From: Paraburkholderia sp. BL9I2N2
Lineage (GTDB): Bacteria; Pseudomonadota; Gammaproteobacteria; Burkholderiales; Burkholderiaceae
Reading direction: 5' to 3'
Length of the DNA: 64,000 nt
Assembly: GCF_004339745.1 (NCBI RefSeq)
Contig: NZ_SMGP01000002.1
Span: 1,488,001-1,552,000, forward strand
Positions 26,488 through 35,357 of this stretch are shown piece by piece; positions within the stretch are counted from its first letter, which is position 1, and the number at the start of each line of letters is the position of its first letter. The position numbers were made by a program, and so were the translations under genes. The notes under the pieces were generated by a model. The model had not been told where the DNA came from. It searched no databases and saw nothing but the letters and a program-made list of their open reading frames with translations.

Positions 26488-27633
26488 ATGAAACTCTCAG
26501 ACACGCATCAGCAGATTCGCGAAACCACGCGCCGTTTCGCGCAGGAAGTGATTCGTCCGATCACGGAAGAACTGGATCGCGACGAGCGCTTTCCCGCCGA
26601 GATCTACGCGCAGATGGGCGAACTGGGCCTGTTCGGCATTACCGTTCCGGAGGCGTTCGGCGGCGCGGGGCTCGATGTCACGGCGTATGCGCTGGTGATG
26701 GAGGAACTGTCGCGCGGCTACGCGTCCGTGGCGGATCAGTGCGGCCTGCTCGAACTGGTCGGCACGCTGCTTTCGGTGCACGGCACCGACGCGCAGCGCG
26801 CGAAATACATGGAGCCGTTGCTGCGCGCGAAGCTGCGTCCCGCGTATTGCATCACTGAAGCCGACGCCGGCACCGACGTGTCGGGCATCCGCACGACAGC
26901 GGTCCGCACGCCCGAAGGCTGGGAGCTCAGCGGCGCGAAACTGTGGATTCACAACGCGCCGGTCGCGGACGTCGCGTTCGTGCTCGCGCGCACCGACCCT
27001 GCCGCGGGCCGGCGCGGCATGAGTATTTTCATCGTGGACTGCGCGCTCGCCGGTGTGTCGAAAGGCGCGAAGGAACACAAGATGGGCCAGCGCGCGTCGC
27101 AAGTCGGCGAACTGCATTTCGATCGCGTGAAGCTGCCGCAAGACGCGTTGCTCGGCCAGGAAGGCCGCGGCTTTCACATCATGATGAGCGTGCTCGACAA
27201 GGGCCGCGTGGGCATTGCGGCACTGGCGGTCGGCATCGCGCAGGCGGGCCTTGAAGCGGCGCTCGACTACGCTCAGACGCGCAAGCAGTTCGGCAGCCAC
27301 ATCGCCGAATTCCAGGGCATTCAGTGGATGCTGGCCGACATGGCGACCGACATTCACGCCGCGCGGCTGCTCGTGCACGATGCGGCGGAACGGCTCGAAG
27401 CGGGCGAACGCGCGAGCATCGCGTGTTCGATGGCGAAGTGTTTCGCGGGCGACACCGCCGTCAAGCACAGCGCGAACGCCGTGCAGATTTTCGGCGGCAG
27501 CGGCTACATTCGCGGCTATGAAGTCGAGCGTCTGTATCGCGACGCGAAGATCACGCAGATCTACGAAGGCACCAACCAGATTCAACGCACCATCGTCGCG
27601 CGCGATCTGATCGCCGACGGAGCCACGTTATGA
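26488..27633 (+). CDS. Acyl-CoA dehydrogenase
   Basis: A 381-aa FAD-dependent acyl-CoA dehydrogenase that introduces an alpha-beta double bond into an acyl-CoA and reduces ETF. Family signatures are CITEADAGTDVSGIRTTA, the FAD/ETF region around QFGSHIAEFQGIQWMLADM and the C-terminal GGSGYIRGYEVERLYRDAKI, followed by QIYEGTNQIQ, which contains the catalytic Glu. ATG 26488 has GGAGA upstream; the frame open from 26359 lacks conserved sequence. It is the first gene of a six-gene operon and overlaps the next gene by ATGA. Confidence 0.94.
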   Translation: MKLSDTHQQIRETTRRFAQEVIRPITEELDRDERFPAEIYAQMGELGLFGITVPEAFGGAGLDVTAYALVMEELSRGYASVADQCGLLELVGTLLSVHGTDAQRAKYMEPLLRAKLRPAYCITEADAGTDVSGIRTTAVRTPEGWELSGAKLWIHNAPVADVAFVLARTDPAAGRRGMSIFIVDCALAGVSKGAKEHKMGQRASQVGELHFDRVKLPQDALLGQEGRGFHIMMSVLDKGRVGIAALAVGIAQAGLEAALDYAQTRKQFGSHIAEFQGIQWMLADMATDIHAARLLVHDAAERLEAGERASIACSMAKCFAGDTAVKHSANAVQIFGGSGYIRGYEVERLYRDAKITQIYEGTNQIQRTIVARDLIADGATL

Positions 27634-28409
27634 GTGCGCGTCCCATTGCTCTTGTCACAGGCAGCCGGCGTGGCATCGGCCGGGCGATCGCCGTCGAACT
27701 CGGGCGCGCGGGTTTCGATGTGGCGTTGACCGATGCGGTGGCATCGCAAGAGCTCGACGGCGCCGTGCGCGAGGTCGAACAAACCGGCGCGCGCGCGATC
27801 GCGGTCATCTCCGATCTCGCCGACATCGACTCGCATCGCGCCACATTAAACGAGATCGAAGCAGCGCTCGACGGCCAGATCGATTGCCTCGTGAACAACG
27901 CGGGCGTCTCGGTGATGTCGCGCGGCGATCTGCTCGACGTGACGCCGGAAAGTTTCGACCGCTGTATCGCCGTGAATACGCGGGGCACGTTCTTCCTCAC
28001 GCAGGCCTTCGCGAAACACTGCCTCGCGCGCTCCGGCGGCGCCGTCGCGCCACATCCGTCTGTGATCACGATCACGTCGTCGAACGCGATCGCGGCGTCG
28101 CCATTGCGCGGCGAATACTGCGTGTCCAAAGCCGGACTTTCAATGGCGAACACGTTGTTTTCGCTGCGCCTCGCCGAACACGGCATCAGCGTGTACGAGG
28201 TGCAGCCCGGCCTGATCGAAACCGAAATGACGGCGCCGTCCCGCGCGCGCTACGACACGCAGATCGAGCAAGGGCTCACCGCGATCAAGCGCTGGGGCAC
28301 GCCGCAGGAAGTGGCGACCACCGTGCGCACGCTTGCAACGGGCGGCCTTCCCTATAGCGTCGGCCAGGCGATCCGTATCGACGGCGGCTTGCTCGTCACC
28401 AAATATTGA
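27630..28409 (+). CDS. Short-chain dehydrogenase/reductase (FabG-like)
   Basis: A 259-aa NAD(P)-dependent SDR. The cofactor motif is VTGSRRGIGRAIAVELG, then NNAG, the catalytic Ser in ITITSSNAIAAS and YxxxK in GEYCVSKAGLSMA. It most likely oxidises a hydroxyl to a ketone or reduces the reverse. ATG overlaps the acyl-CoA dehydrogenase stop (ATGA), indicating tight coupling. Many homologues are listed as 3-ketoacyl-ACP reductases, but the operon suggests a catabolic substrate. Confidence 0.92.
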   Translation: MSARPIALVTGSRRGIGRAIAVELGRAGFDVALTDAVASQELDGAVREVEQTGARAIAVISDLADIDSHRATLNEIEAALDGQIDCLVNNAGVSVMSRGDLLDVTPESFDRCIAVNTRGTFFLTQAFAKHCLARSGGAVAPHPSVITITSSNAIAASPLRGEYCVSKAGLSMANTLFSLRLAEHGISVYEVQPGLIETEMTAPSRARYDTQIEQGLTAIKRWGTPQEVATTVRTLATGGLPYSVGQAIRIDGGLLVTKY

Positions 28410-28416
28410 GTTGCAT

Positions 28417-29586
28417 ATGAACCTGACAATCAAACTTCCGGCCGCGTCCGGCACGATGGAAACGTATCGCGTGGAAGGTGTGCCGCTCGAAGTACGGCCG
28501 CCCGAACGCGAATTCAACCGCATCGCGTATTCCGCCGCCCACGTGGTGGCCGATCCGCTGCGCGCGGGCGAACTGAACGCCGCGCCCGCCATCGACTGGG
28601 ATCGCACGATCGCTTACCGGCGCTATCTGTTGCAGCAAGGGCTCGGCATCGCGGAAGCGATGGACACCGCGCAACGCGGCATGGGCTTGCCGTGGAGCAC
28701 GGCGCTCGAACTGATCACGCGCAGCATCGAAGGCACGCGCGACATTGCGGGCGCGGCGATCGCGTCGGGTTGCGGCACGGACCATATCGCGCCCGCTTCG
28801 GTCATGAACTGCGATCAGGTGATCCGCGCGTATGCAGAGCAGTTGGAGGCCGTGCAGCGCGTCGGCGGCCGGGTGATCCTGATGGCGAGCCGCGCGCTCG
28901 CGCGGGTCGCGCGTACGCCGGACGATTATCGGCGCGTGTATCGCGAAGTGCTCGCCATGTGCGATCAACCGGTGATCCTGCACTGGCTCGGCGATATGTT
29001 CGACCCCGAACTCGCGGGCTACTGGGGCGCAAATGAATTTGCCGGCGCAGCGCAGGTGTGTCTCGACATCATCGGGACAAGTGCTTCAAAAGTCGACGGC
29101 ATCAAGATCTCGCTGCTCGATGAGCAGAAGGAAATCGCATTCCGTCAGCGCCTGCCGCACGGCGTGAAAATGTACACCGGCGACGACTTCAACTATCCCG
29201 CGCTGATCGCCGGCGACGGCACACATTTTTCGCACGCGTTGCTCGGCATTTTCGACGCGATTGCGCCAGCGGCCTCGCAGGCTTTGTCCGCACTCGCCGC
29301 CAACGATCACGCCAGCTTCAACGCGTTGCTCGCGCCGACCGTGCCGCTCTCGCGCCACATCTTTCGAGCGCCGACGCAGTACTACAAGACGGGCGTGGTG
29401 TTCCTCGCGTACCTGAACGGCTTCCAGGATCACTTCTTCATGCCGGGCGGCCACCACGGCATGCGTCCGCCCGCCTATCTCGCCGACGTCTTCCGTCTCG
29501 CCGATCAGGCCCGCTTGCTGCGCGATCCCGCGGATGCCGTTGCGCGCATTCGCCGCGTCATGGCGCCCCTCGGCTGCGGAGACTGA
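28417..29586 (+). CDS. DUF993 family protein (DHDPS-like TIM-barrel aldolase)
   Basis: A 389-aa protein of the DUF993 type, annotated elsewhere as dihydrodipicolinate synthase family. Recognisable segments are NRIAYSAAHVVADPLRAGEL, GMGLPWSTALELITRS and CDQPVILHWLGDMFDPEL. KVDGIKISLLDEQKE is where a Schiff-base Lys would be expected in class I aldolases. The C-terminal half has a GDDFNYPALIAGDGTHFSHA stretch. A retro-aldol or related lyase step is inferred from the fold, not shown. ATG 28417 starts 7 bases after the SDR stop; the ORF upstream to 28333 is not conserved. Confidence 0.75.
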   Translation: MNLTIKLPAASGTMETYRVEGVPLEVRPPEREFNRIAYSAAHVVADPLRAGELNAAPAIDWDRTIAYRRYLLQQGLGIAEAMDTAQRGMGLPWSTALELITRSIEGTRDIAGAAIASGCGTDHIAPASVMNCDQVIRAYAEQLEAVQRVGGRVILMASRALARVARTPDDYRRVYREVLAMCDQPVILHWLGDMFDPELAGYWGANEFAGAAQVCLDIIGTSASKVDGIKISLLDEQKEIAFRQRLPHGVKMYTGDDFNYPALIAGDGTHFSHALLGIFDAIAPAASQALSALAANDHASFNALLAPTVPLSRHIFRAPTQYYKTGVVFLAYLNGFQDHFFMPGGHHGMRPPAYLADVFRLADQARLLRDPADAVARIRRVMAPLGCGD

Positions 29587-29588
29587 CG

Positions 29589-30008
29589 ATGAGCCGCCCA
29601 ACCGGTGCTGTGCGGCACATGGTGTTCTGCCGGTTTCGCGCCGACGTCACGCCGGCGCGGCGGCTCGCGTTCTTCGAGCAGATCCGGCGGCTCACCGAAG
29701 TGCCCGGCATTGCCTTCACGAACTTTCAGTGCGGACCCAATGTGTCGCCGGAAGGCTACGGCATGAACTTCGCCGACGGCTTCATGATGGACTTCGAGAG
29801 CGGCGCGGCCTGCTTTGCGTATCTCGCACACCCGACCCATCAGGCGATCGGCGCGCGTCTGCTCGAAGCACTCGATGGCGGCGCGCAAGGCCTGCTCGTG
29901 TTCGATATCGATCTGGAAACTTATGAGAAACCTTCAGGGAAGACTCGACCTGTGCTCCATCAATACCGCCACGCTGGGGCATCGGGAGCCGCTCAGTCGC
30001 ACGATTGA
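29589..30008 (+). CDS. Dabb-family (stress-responsive alpha-beta barrel) protein
   Basis: A 139-aa ORF whose first 110 residues fit a Dabb ferredoxin-like barrel: VRHMVFCRFRADVTPARRLA, then YGMNFADGFMMDFESGAACF and LAHPTHQAIGARLLEAL. It starts 2 bases after the DUF993 stop. The last 28 residues overlap the next gene by 86 bases and do not look like family sequence. A missing base near 29910 would instead give a normal ATGA overlap, so a small error or mutation here is possible. Dabb proteins include cyclases and small-molecule isomerases; the role here is unknown. Confidence 0.7.
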   Translation: MSRPTGAVRHMVFCRFRADVTPARRLAFFEQIRRLTEVPGIAFTNFQCGPNVSPEGYGMNFADGFMMDFESGAACFAYLAHPTHQAIGARLLEALDGGAQGLLVFDIDLETYEKPSGKTRPVLHQYRHAGASGAAQSHD

Positions 30009-30774
30009 CCGCATCGCCCGAGCCGGTTTCGGCGGGATTGCACCGTGGCGTCGCGAAGTCGACGAAGCCGACGTCGTGCAGATCGCGAGACAGATCAAGG
30101 CGCTCGATCTCACGGTAACGGGCTATTGCCGCTCGACTTACTTGCCGGCGACGACATCGGCGGAATTTGCGGCGAACGTCGAAGCCAACCGCGCTGCGTT
30201 GCGTGACGCGGCCACCCTCGGCGCGCGTTGCTTCGTGATGGTGGTCGGTGGACTGCCCGAAGGCAGCCGGGATCTGACGGGCGCGCGAAACCAGGTTACA
30301 GAGGGCATTGCGATGCTGCTGGAAACCGCTCGTGATTGTGGTGTGCCGCTTGCCCTCGAACCGCTGCATCCGGTGTACGTGGCCGACCGTGCCGTGCTCA
30401 ACACCATCGCGCAGGCATTGGAAATTTGCGAGCGCGTGGATAATGATCGCAGCGGAATGATCGGCGTCGCCGTGGATGTCTATCACTGCTGGTGGGACCC
30501 CGCGCTGACGGCGTCAATCGAGGCAGCGGGCCGCGCCGGGCGACTTCTTGCGTATCACGTGTGTGACTGGCTGCGCGAAACGCGCGACGTGTTGCTCGAT
30601 CGAGGCATGATGGGCGACGGCGTGATCGCCCTGCCCGCCGTTCGGCAAACCATTGAACGAGCCGGCTACGATGGCCTGATCGAAGTCGAAATTTTTTCCG
30701 CGCACGACTGGTGGCGGCGTGATCCGGAAGAAGTTCTGGCAATCTGTGCCGAACGTCTGCAGAGCGTCTGCTGA
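29923..30774 (+). CDS. Sugar phosphate isomerase/epimerase family protein
   Basis: A 283-aa xylose-isomerase-like TIM-barrel protein. It begins MRNLQGRLDLCSINTATLGH. Probable metal ligands are spread through LALEPLHPVY, GVAVDVYHCWWDP, YHVCDW and IEVEIFS, giving the usual Glu-Asp-His-Glu set. The family includes isomerases, epimerases, dehydratases and endonuclease IV-like proteins; in sugar operons with Gfo/Idh enzymes it often acts on keto-sugars. ATG 29923 lies inside the Dabb ORF. The next gene begins 40 bases downstream. Confidence 0.85.
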   Translation: MRNLQGRLDLCSINTATLGHREPLSRTIDRIARAGFGGIAPWRREVDEADVVQIARQIKALDLTVTGYCRSTYLPATTSAEFAANVEANRAALRDAATLGARCFVMVVGGLPEGSRDLTGARNQVTEGIAMLLETARDCGVPLALEPLHPVYVADRAVLNTIAQALEICERVDNDRSGMIGVAVDVYHCWWDPALTASIEAAGRAGRLLAYHVCDWLRETRDVLLDRGMMGDGVIALPAVRQTIERAGYDGLIEVEIFSAHDWWRRDPEEVLAICAERLQSVC

Positions 30775-30814
30775 CAGCGCAACGCGGAACCGCATCAACA
30801 ATAAAGGAAAGACA

Positions 30815-31783
30815 ATGACAGACAGAGTCCGTTGGGGCGTATTAGGCGCCGCAAAGATTGCGAACAACTTCGTGGTGCCGGCACTGCAGCGATCGCGCAA
30901 TGGCCGGGTGACCACCGTGGCCAGCCGCGATCTCGCCCGCGCGCAGGCTTTCGCGACGAAGCATGATATCGCCCATGTATCGTCCAGCTATGAGGAAGTG
31001 ATCGCGAGCCCGGACGTGGATGCGATCTATATTCCGCTGCCGACGGCAAGCCACTTCGAATGGTGCAAGAAGGCAATGCTCGGCGGCAAGCACGTGTTGT
31101 GCGAGAAGCCGATTGCCATGAGTGCGGCCGAGGTGCAGGAACTGATCGCGTTGCGCGATCAAACGGGCCTTGTATGCGGCGAAGCGTTCATGGTGGCGCA
31201 TCATCCGCAGTGGACCTTTGTGCGCGACAGCCTTGCACAAGGCTTGATCGGCGAACTCAAGCTGGTTGAAGGCTCATTTACCTACTTCAATGACGACCCC
31301 GACGCGCTCAAGAACAACCTCGCACTCGGCGGCGGCGGCGTGCGAGACATTGGCGTATATCCGGTCGTCACTACGCGTCTTGCCACCGGCCTGGAACCGG
31401 ATCGCGTCCAGAGCGAAGTCGTATTGGACCCGCGTTTCGGCACCGACCGGTTCGCCCGCTGCGTCGCGGATTTTCCGGGGTTCACGCTGAGCTTCTATTG
31501 CGGCACACAAATGGCGCGCCGCCAGCACATGATCTTTCATGGCACCAAAGGATGGCTGAGCGTCGATGCGCCGTTCAATCCGGGAAGCTATGGCCCTGCG
31601 CAAGTCCGCCATCGTTCAAATGAGACAGGCAATGAACACTTGCAGGAATTCAGCGACGTAGACCAGTATCAGGCGATGGTCGAGGACTTCTCGGACACGG
31701 TCATTGGCTGCAAAACCGGACTCGCATTTTCTCTCGAGAGTTCGCTTGCCAATCAGCGCGTCATCGATCAGATACTTCGCTGA
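30815..31783 (+). CDS. Gfo/Idh/MocA family oxidoreductase
   Basis: A 322-aa NAD(P)-dependent dehydrogenase acting on sugars or cyclic polyols. The Rossmann domain starts VRWGVLGAAKIANNFVVPAL and the family EKP motif is CEKPIAMSAAEVQELI. The substrate domain contains GGGGVRDIGVYPV, a His-poor variant of the usual GxxxDxGxH region. A good AAGGAA ribosome-binding site precedes ATG 30815. It is the last gene of the operon that starts at 26488. Confidence 0.9.
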   Translation: MTDRVRWGVLGAAKIANNFVVPALQRSRNGRVTTVASRDLARAQAFATKHDIAHVSSSYEEVIASPDVDAIYIPLPTASHFEWCKKAMLGGKHVLCEKPIAMSAAEVQELIALRDQTGLVCGEAFMVAHHPQWTFVRDSLAQGLIGELKLVEGSFTYFNDDPDALKNNLALGGGGVRDIGVYPVVTTRLATGLEPDRVQSEVVLDPRFGTDRFARCVADFPGFTLSFYCGTQMARRQHMIFHGTKGWLSVDAPFNPGSYGPAQVRHRSNETGNEHLQEFSDVDQYQAMVEDFSDTVIGCKTGLAFSLESSLANQRVIDQILR

Positions 31784-31851
31784 CGATTAGAACGTCAGGC
31801 GGCCAGATCGTCGGATGAACCGCCAATCACGCCGCCACATAAAACGAAACC

Positions 31852-32271
31852 CTAGAACAACGTGCGAATACCGACGCGCACCGCCGTCGACGATTGGCCG
31901 GTACTCACATACTCGCCGTTTGCAAACACCGGCGCCGTGCCACCGCCGAGAAACACCGGCGCCGCGCCGCCTGACGCACGCAGATACGTTGCACTCGTGT
32001 AGACGTCGGTGCGTTTGGACAACGCATAGTCGAGCAGCACCGTCACGTTCTGCCACTTCTGCCCTTCGAGTTTGCTGTACCAGTAGCCGCCCATCAGCGT
32101 GGTGGCGGGTGTTAGCTGGAATACTTCGTTGGCCTCGTAAGTGGTCATGGAGCCGCTGTCGTCGCGAACGCGGAAATGCACATCGGTGAACAGGAGACGA
32201 GTAAGGCTACGGCCGAAGCGGTAACTGCCGCCAATGCCGAAGCTGCTGACGCTATACGAACGCGTCTTCAT
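31852..32271 (-). pseudogene. C-terminal fragment of a Gram-negative porin
   Basis: The fragment encodes about 139 aa of beta-strand-rich porin: SVSSFGIGGSYRFGRSL, then TLMGGYWYSKLEGQKWQNVT, DYALSKRTDVYTSATYLRAS and the terminal VRVGIRTLF with the characteristic final Phe. Burkholderia porins are about 350-390 aa, so the signal peptide and first ten or so strands are missing. It breaks off at the point where the LysR fragment begins on the other strand. Confidence 0.85.
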
Positions 32272-32852
32272 TGTCGCCGCTTTTTCCGCGTCTGATTCAC
32301 GCTTACCGCACGCAGCGGCCGAAGGTGAATATCTCGTTGCTCGAACTGTCGTCGTCGTTGCAGATCGAGGCGATCGAACAGCGTGAGCTGGATGTCGGTT
32401 TGCTGCGGTTGCCAGACAACGCGCCGCGGACCGAACTCGTCTTCACGCCGTTGATGGAAGAGCCGTTGCTTGTTGCCATGCATGCCGGGCACCGCCTGGC
32501 GAAGGCCACGTCGATCAAGATCAAGGATTTGCGCGGCGATCCGTTTATTGCGTATCCGCGCGCCGCGGGTGTGGCCGTGTCGCAGCAGATACTTGCGCTG
32601 TGCGCGAAACGCGGCTTCGAACCGCAGGTGGTGCAAGAAGCGCAGCAGGCTTCGACGTTGATCGGCCTGACGGCGACAGGGCTTGGCATCGCGTTGGTGC
32701 CGGCTACGTTGCAAACCATCGCGGTGCCCGGCGTCGTGTTCAGAATGCTCGATGAGACCGACACCACGACTACGTTATATATCGCGCACCGTTACGGCGA
32801 TGCGAATGCGCGAGCCATGCAATTTGCGGAGCTTGCGCTGGGGTTACGGTAA
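32271..32852 (+). pseudogene. LysR regulator fragment lacking the DNA-binding domain
   Basis: About 193 aa of a LysR effector domain: PLFPRLIHAYRTQRPKVNIS, then EAIEQRELDVGLLRLPDN and TLIGLTATGLGIALVPATLQ. No helix-turn-helix precedes it; a stop (32247-32249) is met a few codons upstream in frame. The missing 90-100 N-terminal residues and the porin fragment on the opposite strand share a common break near 32270. Confidence 0.82.
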
Positions 32853-32923
32853 GACGTCAATCAAGAGAATCAGCGCTGCACAATTCAGCGCAACGCTTTC
32901 GCAGACTCAAGTCGGGCCACACC

Positions 32924-34222
32924 TCACCCCTTCCACGCTGCCCCCTCAGGAAAGTCATACTCATCAAGCGACGCCGCATGCATCTCGATGCTGTAACCCG
33001 GACGCTGCGGCGGCATATAACGGCCATGGCGGATCACAACCGGATCGACGAAATGCTCATGCAAATGATCTACGTATTCGAGCACCCGGTTTTCCAGTGA
33101 CGCCGACACGCAGATATAGTCGAACAGCGAAATGTGCTGGACGTACTCGCACAATCCGACACCGCCCGCATGCGGGCACACCGGCACGCCGGATTTCGCC
33201 GCCATCAGCAGGACGACGATCACTTCGTTCAGCCCACCCAGGCGGCAGCTATCGACCTGACAGAAGTCGATGGCCCGCGCCTGCAGCAACTGCTTGAACA
33301 TCACCCGGTTATGACAGTGCTCGCCCGTCGCGACGCCGATCGGCCGAATCCGCTCGCGGATGGCCGCGTGACCGAGAATGTCGTCGGGACTCGTGGGCTC
33401 CTCGATCCACCACGGATCGAATTGCGCCAGGCGCCGCATGTTCGCGACCGCTTCGTCGACATCCCACACCTGGTTGGCGTCCATCATCAGCTTCAGATCC
33501 TCGCCGATTTCTTCGCGCAGGATGCGAGCACGGCGCATATCCTCTTCGAGATTGCCGCCCACCTTCTGTTTGAAGTGCGTCCAACCCTGCGCGACGCCTT
33601 CACGCGCGAGCCGGCGGATCTTGTCGTCGTCGTAACCGAGCCACCCCGCCGATGTCGTGTAGGCGGGATAGCCTTGTGCAAGCATCTCCTTTTCACGCTC
33701 GCCGCGCGTCGTCGCGTGACGATGCAGCATGGCAATGGCCTCCTCCGGCGTGATGGCATCCGTCACGTAGCGGAAGTCGAGGCAACGCACGAGCTCTTCG
33801 GGGCTCATGTCGACGAGCAGCTTCCACACGGGCTTGCCTTCCGCTTTGGCCCACAGATCCCAGGCCGCGTTGACGACAGCCGCCGTCGCCAGATGAATCG
33901 CGCCCTTGTCCGGGCCGATCCAGCGCAACTGGCTGTCCGACGTCAGCGCGCGCCAGAAAGCGCCCATGTTCGCGGCAATATCCTCGAGCCGTTTGCCGAC
34001 GATCAGCGGAGCAAGCGCCTGTACCGCGGTCACGCAAATCTCATTGCCGCGTCCGATCGTGAAGGTAAGGCCGTGGCCAGTGAGCGCGTCGGGCGAATCG
34101 GTTTCGAGCGTGACGTAGGCGGCGGAATAATCCGGCGCGGCGTTCATTGCATCGGAGCCGTCCAATGAGCGCGAGGTGGGAAACCGAATGTCACGGACGG
34201 ACAGCTTGGTGATCGTGGGCAT
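32924..34222 (-). CDS. L-fuconate dehydratase-like enolase superfamily enzyme
   Basis: A 432-aa mandelate-racemase-type enolase superfamily enzyme expected to dehydrate a sugar acid to a 2-keto-3-deoxy acid. FuconD features are visible: FKQKVGGNLEEDMRRA (general-base Lys), metal ligands in LMMDANQVWDVDEA, WIEEPTSPDDI and GVATGEHCHNRVMFKQ. CQVDSCRLGGLNEV also fits. ATG 34222 has AGGAG upstream; the open frame to 34279 is unlikely. It is the last gene of a sugar ABC operon, so L-fuconate or a close hexonate may derive from the imported sugar. Confidence 0.88.
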   Translation of the reverse strand: MPTITKLSVRDIRFPTSRSLDGSDAMNAAPDYSAAYVTLETDSPDALTGHGLTFTIGRGNEICVTAVQALAPLIVGKRLEDIAANMGAFWRALTSDSQLRWIGPDKGAIHLATAAVVNAAWDLWAKAEGKPVWKLLVDMSPEELVRCLDFRYVTDAITPEEAIAMLHRHATTRGEREKEMLAQGYPAYTTSAGWLGYDDDKIRRLAREGVAQGWTHFKQKVGGNLEEDMRRARILREEIGEDLKLMMDANQVWDVDEAVANMRRLAQFDPWWIEEPTSPDDILGHAAIRERIRPIGVATGEHCHNRVMFKQLLQARAIDFCQVDSCRLGGLNEVIVVLLMAAKSGVPVCPHAGGVGLCEYVQHISLFDYICVSASLENRVLEYVDHLHEHFVDPVVIRHGRYMPPQRPGYSIEMHAASLDEYDFPEGAAWKG

Positions 34223-34333
34223 CTGAACACTCTCCTCTGCGGCAGCCATCGACTTCGGTCCAAAAGCCAACAGGGCCATGGCATCGAACGACGCCGCGAC
34301 CCATCCCCTCTCAACGCGTTCAGGCGGCGACGA

Positions 34334-35272
34334 TCAATCGTAGAGCACGGCTGCGATCTTCGGATCGGTCATATTGGTCTTGTCGTACCAGTAGAAGCCC
34401 GTGTCGACTTTCTTGGGCAGCTTCTCGCCCTTGAGCGCCTTCACCGCGGAGTCGACCACGCACTTGCCGATGCCGACCGGGTTCTGCGTAATGGCGCCGG
34501 CCATCAAACCGGAATTGATGTCGTCCTTCTGCTCCTTGCCGGAGTCGAAGCCGATCAGCACCAGCTTTTTGCCGGATTCCTTGACTCCGATCGCGGCACC
34601 TGCGGCCGAGCCCTCATTCGCCCCGAAAATGCCCTTGAGATTGGGGGTGGCCTGGATCATCGTCTTGGCAATTTCCGCCGACTTCAAATGGTCGCCGCCG
34701 CCATATTGGACTGAGACGATCTTGATGTTCGGGTGCTTCGATTTCATTTCATTCAGGAAGCCATCGCGGCGATCGATGCCGGTGCGGCTCGTCTGATCGT
34801 GCACGATCACGCCGACTTCGCCGGCATTGCCGATCGCCTCGGCCATCTTGTCGGCGGCGAGGGCGGCCGCTGCCAAGTTATCCGTCGCACACGTCGTCAG
34901 CGGAATATCGCTGTCCACGCCGGAGTCGAAGGCGATCACGGGTATCTTGCCGGCCTGCGCGCGCTTTAACAGCGGAATGGCCGCCTTGCTATCGAGTGCG
35001 GCGATGCCGAGCGCCTGCGGCTTCTTGGCGAGCGCGGCCGAGAGCATGTCGATCTGCTTGTCGACCATGGCCTCGGTTTCCGGCCCCTCGAAGGTGATCC
35101 TGACGTTGTGCTCCTTGGCCGACTGTTCCGCGCCGGCTTTGACGGCCTGCCAGAACTGATGCTGGAAGCCCTTCGAAATGAGCGGGATGTAGGTGTCCGC
35201 ATATGTCACGCTCGTCCCGCCAATGAGAGCGCCAACGCCGACCACGACACCGATTAGTTTTCTTTTCAACAT
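34334..35272 (-). CDS. Ribose-type sugar ABC transporter substrate-binding protein
   Basis: A 312-aa periplasmic binding protein with a Sec signal peptide (MLKRKLIGVVVGVGALIGGT to about residue 25, VTYADTYIPLISKGFQHQFW). Sugar-binding features include FDSGVDSDIPLTTCATDN, IFGANEGSAAGAAIGVKE and IGFDSGKEQKDDI. ATG 35272 has AGGAGGAGA upstream. It is third in the order ATPase, permease, binding protein, dehydratase. The ligand is probably a fucose-like sugar, given the adjacent dehydratase. Confidence 0.93.
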   Translation of the reverse strand: MLKRKLIGVVVGVGALIGGTSVTYADTYIPLISKGFQHQFWQAVKAGAEQSAKEHNVRITFEGPETEAMVDKQIDMLSAALAKKPQALGIAALDSKAAIPLLKRAQAGKIPVIAFDSGVDSDIPLTTCATDNLAAAALAADKMAEAIGNAGEVGVIVHDQTSRTGIDRRDGFLNEMKSKHPNIKIVSVQYGGGDHLKSAEIAKTMIQATPNLKGIFGANEGSAAGAAIGVKESGKKLVLIGFDSGKEQKDDINSGLMAGAITQNPVGIGKCVVDSAVKALKGEKLPKKVDTGFYWYDKTNMTDPKIAAVLYD

Positions 35273-35357
35273 GGTGTTTCTCCTCCTAAGATGGGCTATC
35301 AACTTCAGCCGTTGGGGAGCTTATGGCGCTCCATTCCTTATCCTGCCCCGCGTCGCG

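Noticed and set aside
29880..29930. A possible fourth frameshift at the Dabb/isomerase junction
   Set aside because: The long overlap is odd, but Dabb coding sequence is complete up to about residue 110 and no broken family motif proves a lost base. It is recorded only as a caution.
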